Of a stretch of 64,000 bases of DNA, positions 54,144-60,812 are shown one piece after another (position 1 is the stretch's first letter; every line of letters starts with the position of its first letter). A program made the translations under genes and the position numbers. The notes below the pieces were generated by a model. The model searched no databases, was not told the DNA's origin, and saw nothing but the letters and a program-made list of their open reading frames with translations. This DNA is from an uncultured Verrucomicrobiota bacterium (lineage in GTDB: Bacteria > Verrucomicrobiota > Verrucomicrobiia > Limisphaerales > UBA9464), in contig CAJAHH010000012.1 in the NCBI GenBank assembly GCA_903939515.1, forward strand, positions 1-64,000, in the 5' to 3' direction.

Positions 54144-55213
54144 CGCCGAACCTCCACCACCATGCCGTCGGCCAATTTTAAGTGACCGCTGGTGACGACC
54201 GATTCTCCCTCGGAAAGGCCCGACACAATCTCGAACCGATCACCCAAGACCCGGCCCGTCTTCACCACCCGCGATTGGGCAGCCCCCTCCTTGACGATGA
54301 ACACCCGAGAGACTCCCGACGAGGAAAGCACCGAAACCACAGGGACCACGCGGGTCGGGACGGCCCGCTCCAGAACCAATTCTCCCCGAGCAAAAGTGCC
54401 CGCCTTGAGCAGTCGTTCGACATTGGGAACCAAGGCACCGAAATCAAACATTCGGGTGGTGAGATTGACCTGGGGGCTAATGAGGAACACCTGACCTTCA
54501 AAACGCCGGCCAGGATAGGCATCCACGGAAAACACCACAGGCAGATCGCGCACCACCTGAGGGCCGAAGCTTTCCGGGGCCTGCGCGATGAACTTCAAGA
54601 CCCCATCATTGACCATGCGGAAAAGCGGTGAACCAGGACGCACAAAGTCTCCAGCCGAAGCAATCCGATCGGCCACAGCCGCATCAAACGGGGCGCGAAT
54701 CCGACTGCGGTCGACATTCAACTCGGCCACGGCCAAGGTCGCCTCCGCCGCCTTCAACGCCGCCCGAGTCTGGTCGGCTTGAGCCTCGGCCAAATCCAAA
54801 TCTGCCGGAGCGGCGATACCCGTTTTGAGCAGGACTTGTTGTCGATGGAGTTCCTGTTCGGCCCCATGTGCCAGGGCCCTCGATTGCTCCACCCGTGCCT
54901 CGGCCTGATGAGCCAACGCCGTGTAGGAATCGGTGTCGATCCTAGCCAACTCCTGACCTGCCTTCACCCGGTCTCCGAACTCGACGAGCGTGCGCTCTAA
55001 CTTGCCTTCCACCTCCGCAGAAACCAGGGCCGAATCTTTGGCGTACAGCGTGCCGACGATGGGCAAGGTGCGGTCCACCGACTGGATCACCACCGGGGCC
55101 ACAGTCACCGGAATGGGCACCGGAGCCTTCGGCGCACGCGAGACGGGAGCCTCCTGTGAACATCCTAACCCCGCACACAGCGCGAGAAGCCATAACGTTG
55201 AAACAAACTTCAT
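54140..55213 (-). CDS. RND efflux adaptor (membrane fusion protein)
   Basis: The 357-residue periplasmic adaptor carries a lipoprotein signal ending in LALCAGLGCSQEAP (lipidated Cys near 18). It has a beta-barrel and lipoyl part (TVAPVVIQSVDRTLPIVGTL, VEGKLERTLVEFGDRVKAG), an alpha-hairpin coiled coil (about 90-150), and the C-terminal macdomain ending MVVEVRR. It bridges the RND pump and an outer membrane channel. The stop of this gene overlaps the RND gene start by ATGA, and the two form one operon. The substrate cannot be told from the sequence. Confidence 0.94.
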   Translation of the reverse strand: MKFVSTLWLLALCAGLGCSQEAPVSRAPKAPVPIPVTVAPVVIQSVDRTLPIVGTLYAKDSALVSAEVEGKLERTLVEFGDRVKAGQELARIDTDSYTALAHQAEARVEQSRALAHGAEQELHRQQVLLKTGIAAPADLDLAEAQADQTRAALKAAEATLAVAELNVDRSRIRAPFDAAVADRIASAGDFVRPGSPLFRMVNDGVLKFIAQAPESFGPQVVRDLPVVFSVDAYPGRRFEGQVFLISPQVNLTTRMFDFGALVPNVERLLKAGTFARGELVLERAVPTRVVPVVSVLSSSGVSRVFIVKEGAAQSRVVKTGRVLGDRFEIVSGLSEGESVVTSGHLKLADGMVVEVRR

Positions 55214-55384
55214 CGGAAGTCCTAAAACCTATCCCAAACCAAGAGCCATTGGCATCGGAAACTCGATCCGCACAGAAAGCAAAAACACATCCAAAGCCCC
55301 GCTTAGCCCGAAGCATCGTCTTTGGGAAACCCTCCCCAGCATTGACCGCAGAGTCTGGAAGCTCTGGGGCGGCCTCCGAGCGAG

Positions 55385-55420
55385 GGCTTTTCTGCCGGAG
55401 TAGGCTTTTCTGCCGGAGTA
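55385..55420 (+). repeat. Perfect 18-base tandem duplication
   Basis: GGCTTTTCTGCCGGAGTA occurs twice head to tail (55385-55402, 55403-55420) in the divergent space between the RND adaptor and the next gene. It looks like a recent slippage duplication. Confidence 0.8.
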
Positions 55421-55472
55421 ATTGGATAAGCCTCCGATTTGCCTGTCCGGAGTTTTCGAGAGACCCTGAATC

Positions 55473-55862
55473 GTGTCGCGTCTCCACCCCCATCCCCAAC
55501 TTGAGAAACTCCGGGAGGCTTTGCTGGAACTTCATAAGACCCTCGTGGATTCCGAACGGGTCGGCTACGAAGCGGCCCTGGGGCCAATTCCCTCGCCAAA
55601 TCACTTTCTGCGCCTGCTCTCAAGTGACCCTTGGTTTGCTTGGTTGCTGCCGCTCTCTGGCCTGATCGTCACCATCGACGAAGCGTTGGATCGGCGCATA
55701 CCCCTCTCACCCAAAGAAGCTCAAGGCTTGCTCACACAAACCCGCCGACTGCTGGTCGCCTCGGAGGAAGGTCATGGCTTTCCTCGCAGCTACTTCGAGG
55801 CCCTGCAACGCGATCCCGACGTGATCTTCGCCCACTCGAGGGTGGTCCTCCTGCTGCGCTGA
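55473..55862 (+). CDS. Conserved hypothetical protein, about 129 residues
   Basis: The small soluble protein looks natural: HPHPQLEKLREALLELHKTL, GYEAALGPIPSPNHFLRLLS, DPWFAWLLPLSGLIVTIDEA and EGHGFPRSYFEALQRDP. I recognise the general type (short proteins with the DPWFAWL...LSGLIV phrase that recur in Proteobacteria and this phylum) but not a function. It is mostly helical with no membrane segment. The start is GTG at 55473, 260 bases from the divergent RND adaptor. A diverged 190-bp repeat follows immediately after the stop. It may be a stress-type gene, but nothing in the sequence proves it. Confidence 0.7.
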   Translation: MSRLHPHPQLEKLREALLELHKTLVDSERVGYEAALGPIPSPNHFLRLLSSDPWFAWLLPLSGLIVTIDEALDRRIPLSPKEAQGLLTQTRRLLVASEEGHGFPRSYFEALQRDPDVIFAHSRVVLLLR

Positions 55863-55865
55863 GCT

Positions 55866-56029
55866 CAATCGATGGCGTTGGAAGGAACGCGAGGGCGTCA
55901 CGAATTCTTCCGCGAAGCGAAGTGAGAGCCGGGCGCAGGCCCGTGGGCGGTCCGCAACGAGCCAACAACCCAGCTCTTGCGGAAGACGATGCCGGCGGCG
56001 CGGCCGATCCCATTAAAATTGTTCCAGCG
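55866..56029 (+). repeat. Diverged copy of the 190-bp inverted-end repeat
   Basis: GGCGTCACGAATTCTTCCGC, AAGTGAGAGCCGGGC, CCGCAACGAGCCAACAACCC, AGCTCTTGCGGAAGACGATG and the right end CATTAAAATTGTTCCAGC align in order with the element at 20172-20361. The left end is poorly kept. It fills the 256-base space between the conserved hypothetical and the DUF885 gene. Confidence 0.75.
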
Positions 56030-56118
56030 GAGCGGAGGGTGCAGAACTGCAGAAGGAATCGAGGGGACTTTCAGAAACCCCTCCTCGCCTCCTTCCAGGC
56101 AACAATTCTCACACTCCT

Positions 56119-57882
56119 TCAACGAGCCTCTTTCAATCGAGTCCGCACCAATTCCGGAAGGTATTTGGTCGGCACCGAACCGTGCGAAATCACGGCTTCG
56201 TGATAGCGCCCCAGTTCGAACCGATCGCCCAACTCCCGCTCGATTTGCTGCCTGAGCCGATAATGAGCCATCCGGCCCACGAAATAGGTGCTGAGCTGAG
56301 TGCTGGTCTGCTTGGCGCGAATCAGTTTAAGACGGGCCTCGCCCTCCGACTGAAAGGCACCCTCCACCATCAACTTCATCGCGGCCTCATCGGTCATGCC
56401 GCTGCAATGGAGCCGGTGGTCCAGGATCGCATTGACCACGGCCCGCAGGTAGAATTTCAGCTGCATCAACCGCACCCGCAGATCCCCATCGGCATAGCCT
56501 TGATCGAGCATCATCTGCTCGGTGTACACCGCCCAACCCTCGACAAAGGCACCCGATTGGAGCACCCGGCGGATGGGTGAGGTAGATCGATTGGCATACT
56601 CCAACTGCACATAATGCCCCGGGTAGGCCTCATGGATCGTCAGGATCTGGAGCATGTGCTCGTTGTATTCCTCCAAGAAACTCCGCACCCGATCGGGCCC
56701 CCAGTCGGCCAACGGCGGGCTGACCGCATAGAAACTTACGGCCGCCGGATCCAACGGAGGGGCCGACTCCATGTAGGCCAGTGAATTGCCGCGCTTGAAC
56801 TCAGGCATTTCGATGACCTGGCAGCGGTCCGGATCCGGCAATCGCAAGATGTCCCGTTCGCGAATGAACGTCTTGATGCGATCCACCGAGGCGCGCGCAT
56901 CGGAGACCAAGGTCTCGGCGGCCCCATGTTCCTGGCTCACGGCCTGGATCACCCGCGCCACCAGCAGTCGGCGTCCTTCGGTGTCATCCGGCGGCAACGC
57001 CTGCCTCGGGAAATAGCGGCTCCACAACTGCCGAGAGATGACCCGCAACTCGCCGTTCACGCGGGAGAATTCCGATTCGGCATCGGCCAGCACCTGATCG
57101 GCCCCGACTCCGGCATCAAGGACCCATTCGAGTTTCTGGGCGAAGCGCTTCCGGCCCAACCGCCACTGGCCCGTGGCCCGGGGCATGAGGTCTTTTTCGA
57201 GAAACTCCTGATACCGCTTCAAACGGGTCACCACAGGCGCGGCCGCCGCCCGGAGTTCGGCCCGTTGCGGTGTTTCGCCGGCCAGTTCCAAGACCTCCGA
57301 CTCGTAGAACGCGATGGCCCCCTTGTTCTGCCGGATCGCCGTCTCAAGAATGGACCGGGGCGGATTGCTCAACGTGCGTTCGGCCTCGTCCAGAATGGCG
57401 GGGATCTTGCGCATCCGGGCGATGGCATTTCGAATATTGTCCTCTTTCGGCCGCGTGGATTGGGCCAGCAGCGAATAGACGCTGTCGCTCACGTAGCTGC
57501 CATAAACCCGGGGATCCTCCTCGAAGGGGCGGGTGTTGTCGTTGAGCCACAGCGACGCTTGGAGATCGTGGCGGAAGATCTCGAAATCAATCTGACTGTC
57601 CCGGCTCAGGGCCCGATACTCTACTGCCTTGGGCAAGGCTTTCAGCGTGGCCCGCGTCTCTGCCACCCATCGGGCCCGGGAGGCTTTCGAGACATCCTCC
57701 AATTGGTCATCGAATCGGTGATCACCCAGAAGCGTGGCCGTGGTTGGCTCCAACCGGAACGACGTATCGAGGCGCCGCTGGTAGAAGGCCCGCAGCGCCG
57801 CATCGGCATCCGCCGCCGCACCCGCCAGCGGAACCAGCGCCACTGCGATACCCACCGCCCACCGCAACGATTGCCACATCAT
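56119..57882 (-). CDS. DUF885-family metallopeptidase-like protein
   Basis: The 587-residue secreted protein has a signal peptide (MMWQSLRWAVGIAVALVPLAGAA) and the DUF885 hallmark HEAYPGHYVQLEYAN near residue 415, a HExxxGH variant zinc-type motif found in the family. Further conserved phrases are FEIFRHDLQASLWLND, DPRVYGSYVSDSVYSLLAQS, MESAPPLDPAAVSFY, FVEGWAVYTEQMMLDQGY and VPTKYLPELVR. The family is thought to be peptidases, but substrates are unknown. The ATG at 57882 was chosen for the signal peptide. The frame continues open for nearly 700 bases upstream to 58575, but this extension is a shadow of the MazF-like region and should not be annotated. Confidence 0.9.
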   Translation of the reverse strand: MMWQSLRWAVGIAVALVPLAGAAADADAALRAFYQRRLDTSFRLEPTTATLLGDHRFDDQLEDVSKASRARWVAETRATLKALPKAVEYRALSRDSQIDFEIFRHDLQASLWLNDNTRPFEEDPRVYGSYVSDSVYSLLAQSTRPKEDNIRNAIARMRKIPAILDEAERTLSNPPRSILETAIRQNKGAIAFYESEVLELAGETPQRAELRAAAAPVVTRLKRYQEFLEKDLMPRATGQWRLGRKRFAQKLEWVLDAGVGADQVLADAESEFSRVNGELRVISRQLWSRYFPRQALPPDDTEGRRLLVARVIQAVSQEHGAAETLVSDARASVDRIKTFIRERDILRLPDPDRCQVIEMPEFKRGNSLAYMESAPPLDPAAVSFYAVSPPLADWGPDRVRSFLEEYNEHMLQILTIHEAYPGHYVQLEYANRSTSPIRRVLQSGAFVEGWAVYTEQMMLDQGYADGDLRVRLMQLKFYLRAVVNAILDHRLHCSGMTDEAAMKLMVEGAFQSEGEARLKLIRAKQTSTQLSTYFVGRMAHYRLRQQIERELGDRFELGRYHEAVISHGSVPTKYLPELVRTRLKEAR

Positions 57883-57958
57883 CCGTGCATGAAACCTGAT
57901 CTCCCACCCGCGCGCCAAGCCTATCCCGGCCGGAGGCGCATCCTTCGACGCCTCCCAG

Positions 57959-58131
57959 GTGCCCGTCCGAAACCGAGCCCCGTTGGCCAATCGTCCTGAA
58001 TTCGAGCTGCACGGAATTCGACTGAAAGATCTCGTCCAGAACCGCGTATCCTTTGAAGGATGAAGAACGAGGATCTGATCCCAACGCTCGCGATCCTCCT
58101 GCCTGCGCTCAAACACTCGGAGGCCGATTGA
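57959..58131 (+). pseudogene. Possible short antitoxin upstream of the MazF-like gene (frame-broken)
   Basis: From a GTG at 57959 the + strand reads RPEFELHGIRLKDLVQNRVS then FEG and a stop. If one base is added in the GG before ATGAAG at 58060, the reading continues MKNEDLIPTLAILLPALKHS and ends EAD with a stop that overlaps the toxin TTG as TTGA. The total would be about 57 residues, a normal antitoxin length. Only the position and the coupling support this call; no family was recognised, and it could be noise. Confidence 0.3.
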
Positions 58132-58455
58132 AAGCATGGGAAATCTACACCGCTCGACCTTTTCGGTGAGCACCCGTGCGTGCTGGTTTCCAACCAATCG
58201 CGCATCGACGCGAAACCGGAAGTTGTCGTCTTGAGCTGCCGTACCATGCGGCCGGCCAACGAGCGGGAACCCAGAGCGAACGAGGTTCTGTTGGATGAAG
58301 CCGACGGTCTCGATCTCAAGACCCTCTGCCGCTGCGATCTCTTGTTCACCCTGGAAAAAGCCAAGCTGGGCCGTCGCCGAGGCATCGTCACACCGGCACG
58401 ACGAAACGAAATCGCCCGCCGAATCATCCAAGGACTGGCCATCGCCGGTTTGTAG
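58128..58455 (+). pseudogene. MazF/PemK-like toxin gene broken by a one-base frameshift
   Basis: A TTG at 58128, four bases after GGAGG (58119-58123), reads LKAWEIYTARPF and then stops at TGA. Dropping one T from the run at 58160-58163 restores a continuous protein: LKAWEIYTARPFGEHPCVLV, SNQSRIDAKPEVVVLSC, then EVLLDEADGLDLKTLCRCDL, LFTLEKAKLGRRRGIVTP and EIARRIIQGLAIAGL, ending at 58455. This matches a PemK/MazF-type mRNA-interferase subfamily frequent in this phylum, whose C-terminal half reads LLDEADGLD..TLC.CDLIF. The downstream half is open from 58162 and would be missed or miscalled as a 91-residue protein from GTG 58180. Either the toxin is dead, or the T run is an assembly error. Confidence 0.72.
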
Positions 58456-58468
58456 CCCCCTGCCCTGC

Positions 58469-59004
58469 TCAGGGCGCATGAAAGGGCCGAACCCGGTAGA
58501 ATCGGCTATTATCCCGAGAGCTGGTGTCGAGGAACACCTCGGAGGAACGGTAGGTTCCGAGCACCGTCCAACCACCCAGGTGGGGCGATGCCTCCACTTT
58601 CAGGAATCCGCCCAGAGGGCTGGCGACTTTGAAGCTGAACCCGGTCGGTGGAGCGGTCGGCGCCAGCATCCGGGGAGCCGAAGGCAGAATCGCGGAAGCA
58701 TTGGCCGCACGTGACGCATCGTGCCCCATCATCGGCCATCCCCCATCGCGATGGGATTAGAAGCCTGGATGGCGAACAGCTTATCCCACGCACCGATATA
58801 GAGGCCGCCCTTGCCGTCCAAGGCCAGAGACGATAGGTCACTTCCTCCGATGGATTTGTAGCTCTTGTCGATGGTGCGAAACACGATCGTTCCATCGGCG
58901 GCAATCGCTGCTTCGTTGAAGACCACAGCGGAAGGAAACTTGCTGGAGTCTGGAATTCGGGAGTACTCTCTTAATGTGTCTGGGGTCACGTTCAATGCCA
59001 TCAA
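58469..59004 (-). pseudogene. C-terminal remnant of a beta-propeller protein, frameshifted and truncated
   Basis: Two minus-strand frames join into one protein end. The first (59004 to 58729) reads FPSAVVFNEAAIAADGTIVF, LALDGKGGLYIGAWDKLFAI and ends NPIAMGDGR. The second (from 58738) reads WPMMGHDASRAANA and then LGGFLKVEASPHLGGWTVLG and NSRFYRVRPF. One extra G in the G5 run at 58740-58744 gives IAMGGWPMMGHDASR, the usual junction of a PQQ-type propeller with the verrucomicrobial C-terminal domain. No signal peptide or complete propeller exists: the frame breaks off upstream near 59004, where a plus-strand gene begins. Confidence 0.65.
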
Positions 59005-59167
59005 GCGACGGGAGGCTCAAAGCCGACTGGCCGCTTTGAAGCGATCAGAACGAAGCGCGGCCGCGGCAGATGCCCAGCAGGAGCGGGCCTCGCTGGTAGG
59101 TGACAGCTCGAAGTGGAGGATCACCAACCTGAAAGCAGCCGCAAAAGCCATGGCTTCGTGGCAATGA
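59000..59167 (+). CDS. Truncated partner-like ORF overlapping the nucleotidyltransferase gene
   Basis: The + frame ending at 59167 reads RREAQSRLAALKRSERSAAA then KWRITNLKAAAKAMASWQ before TGA. The stop overlaps the next start as ATGA (59164-59167), which is typical of antitoxin-toxin pairs. The N terminus has no proper start: further upstream the same frame runs over the propeller remnant. So this is probably the C-terminal part of a partner gene whose beginning was lost at the junction near 59.0 kb. The family is not recognised. Confidence 0.4.
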   Translation: MKRREAQSRLAALKRSERSAAAADAQQERASLVGDSSKWRITNLKAAAKAMASWQ

Positions 59168-59889
59168 AGTCGCTGTACCGGCTCGACCAGTTCGACCGGG
59201 TGTTGGCACTTCGGAACCGGGACGGTCTTCCTTACCTCCTAATCGGAGGCCAAGCCGTCAACTTCTGGGCGGGCCTCTACGCCGTCCGCGAATCGGCCCT
59301 CGCCGATCTGAAGCCGTTCACCAGCGAAGACATCGACTTCAAAGGCGACAGATCCGATGTCGAACACATTGCAGAGCAACTGAAGCTCCGCGCGGTTCTA
59401 CCCGGGAAGGTTGGAATGACAGCCCTAGCAGGCTCCATCCCCTTCACATGGGGAGACATCCAGTCCAACATCGAAGTTGTCCGAGTGGTTCCAGGTGCGC
59501 CTCAGAACGTGGAGAGCCGGGCAATCCAGGTCGAGGCGAACGGCCAAACCCTTCGGGTCATGGACCCCGTCTCCCTTTTTGTATCGAAGCTGGAGCTTTG
59601 CTCCACGGTTTGCCAAGAGAACCGGCAAGACGTCCGGCACCTGAGGATTCTTGTCCACTGCGTTCGCCATTTCCTAAGGGACCTGCTCACGGGCGACGGG
59701 GAAAACCAGATCGATTCGAGAACCTGGTTGAACATCGTCGGATTCCTGCTGAAGCGGACTGCCACCAAATCCGCCAAACGGGTCGCCAGGGAAATGGACT
59801 TTGATTGGAGCGATCTTCTTCCTTGGGAAGTCCTGAAGACATCCCAGGATCCAAAGCTGACCCGATTTGTCGAAGACCGCAGGTGGTGA
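59164..59889 (+). CDS. Nucleotidyltransferase-fold protein, candidate AbiEii/MNT-type toxin
   Basis: The 241-residue protein has a nucleotidyltransferase-like core: LPYLLIGGQAVNFWAG (Gly28-Gly29) and SEDIDFKGDRSDVE (Asp56 and Asp58), which fit the GG...DxD pattern of minimal nucleotidyltransferases and AbiEii-type toxins. After it come GMTALAGSIPFTWGD, VMDPVSLFVSKLELC (typical of the family: a helix before a conserved Lys), and a C-terminal helical region. It could transfer a nucleotide to a tRNA or protein. It overlaps the upstream ORF by ATGA. The gene is intact, whereas its neighbours are broken, so it may be a free-standing toxin or have acquired another use. ATG at 59164. Confidence 0.7.
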   Translation: MKSLYRLDQFDRVLALRNRDGLPYLLIGGQAVNFWAGLYAVRESALADLKPFTSEDIDFKGDRSDVEHIAEQLKLRAVLPGKVGMTALAGSIPFTWGDIQSNIEVVRVVPGAPQNVESRAIQVEANGQTLRVMDPVSLFVSKLELCSTVCQENRQDVRHLRILVHCVRHFLRDLLTGDGENQIDSRTWLNIVGFLLKRTATKSAKRVAREMDFDWSDLLPWEVLKTSQDPKLTRFVEDRRW

Positions 59890-59905
59890 ACCCCTTAGTT
59901 TGTGT

Positions 59906-60158
59906 CAGCGCCAGAGTCTCACCGGCGGCAATGTCCCGCGTGTCGTCCGGCTTGGGAAACTTGGCAATGGCGAGCCGTTCATCGGCCAGACCCACCGCCG
60001 ACTTCGGGCGTACCCCGCCCAGGGGTGAACCCGCGCCCAACAGGCAGCTCAAATCTTGGGCGTTCGGCCATGTCACCCGTGGAGATGTCGCGCTTGCGCC
60101 GCGCGAGCGCAATGTCACGGCCCAGCTTGCGGAGCGCATGGGCTGCGGGCAACGGCAT
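59906..60158 (-). pseudogene. Collapsed hipB-hipA relic
   Basis: On the minus strand from ATG 60158, a helix-turn-helix start reads HALRKLGRDIALARRKRDIS then TGDMAER, as in XRE-type HipB antitoxins, then loses family resemblance near 60065. In another frame, 60043 to 59906, LLGAGSPLGGVRPKSAVGLA and LAIAKFPKPDDTRDIAAGET match the middle of HipA kinases, where LGGARPKA...WIAKFPS is the ATP-binding region. The C-terminal half of HipB and about the first half of HipA are missing between them, and HipA stops abruptly at the nucleotidyltransferase 3' end. An internal deletion plus a recombination end explain this. Confidence 0.65.
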
Positions 60159-60180
60159 GGAAGCTTTGTTCGGCACTCAA

Positions 60181-60812
60181 TGATTGTCCGGTAAACCCAA
60201 TAATATGTCATATAACGCCCGATCTGTCTGACGCTAAATTGAACCAGAAGAACGTCCCCCTGACCCAAATCACCCACCTTTTAAGCCCAGCAGCGTGCTC
60301 CTCCCATCGGTTGCTTGGTTTGGCTACCATGGACCTTCAAGACCATCCCGAGCTTCGCTCCACCGCCCTGAGGCTCGGTAAAAGAGGCGAGCTGCCGGTC
60401 ATCTCCAGAGGCCTTCTTATCACCCTAGATTACACCAACTCGGGTACCACTCGTTTTGGCACAACGAATCCGGGTGACGGGCACCAAAGGGTAACAGTTG
60501 GTTTTGGCGCACGGCGCTACAGGCCTGTGAATGACGATTTGATACGGAAGGATGGGTCCTAAGCGGAACTGGACAGTTAAGGAAGGTCCGACCCTGCGTT
60601 TGCGCGCGTTTCTAGAGTCCGCCAAACGCCCGTGTTGGTTGAAATCGCACTTCCGTCGGTGCTGCCATATCGAATCGGGATGCGCCGTCGACCGGTTGCT
60701 GCTCTGAAATCGTCCACCAGATACTATACCCGTGAGTTGGTGGGTGGGGACACCTAGACCCTCAAGCCCGTGGACACTGTGTCCCTAGCCTGTTGTCGAG
60801 TGGTTCACGGAC
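60181..60812. other. Intergenic region without a recognised gene
   Basis: About 630 bases between the hipBA relic and the sigma-factor gene. An open frame on the + strand reaches 60562 (with MDLQDHPELRSTALRLGKRG) but has no start context or family resemblance. Short partial repeats (GTTTTGGCACAACG / GTTTTGGCGCACGG near 60450-60520) are visible. I see no tRNA, terminator or gene that I can support. Confidence 0.55.

Noticed and set aside
57883-58575. A 231-residue N-terminal extension of the DUF885 open frame
   Set aside because: The signal peptide at 57882 is a clear start, and the extension is antisense to the MazF-like coding region and lacks natural composition.
60056-60562. A 168-codon + strand frame reading MDLQDHPELRSTALRLGKRG
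   Set aside because: Its first part is antisense to the hipBA relic and the rest has no family match; not supported as a gene.
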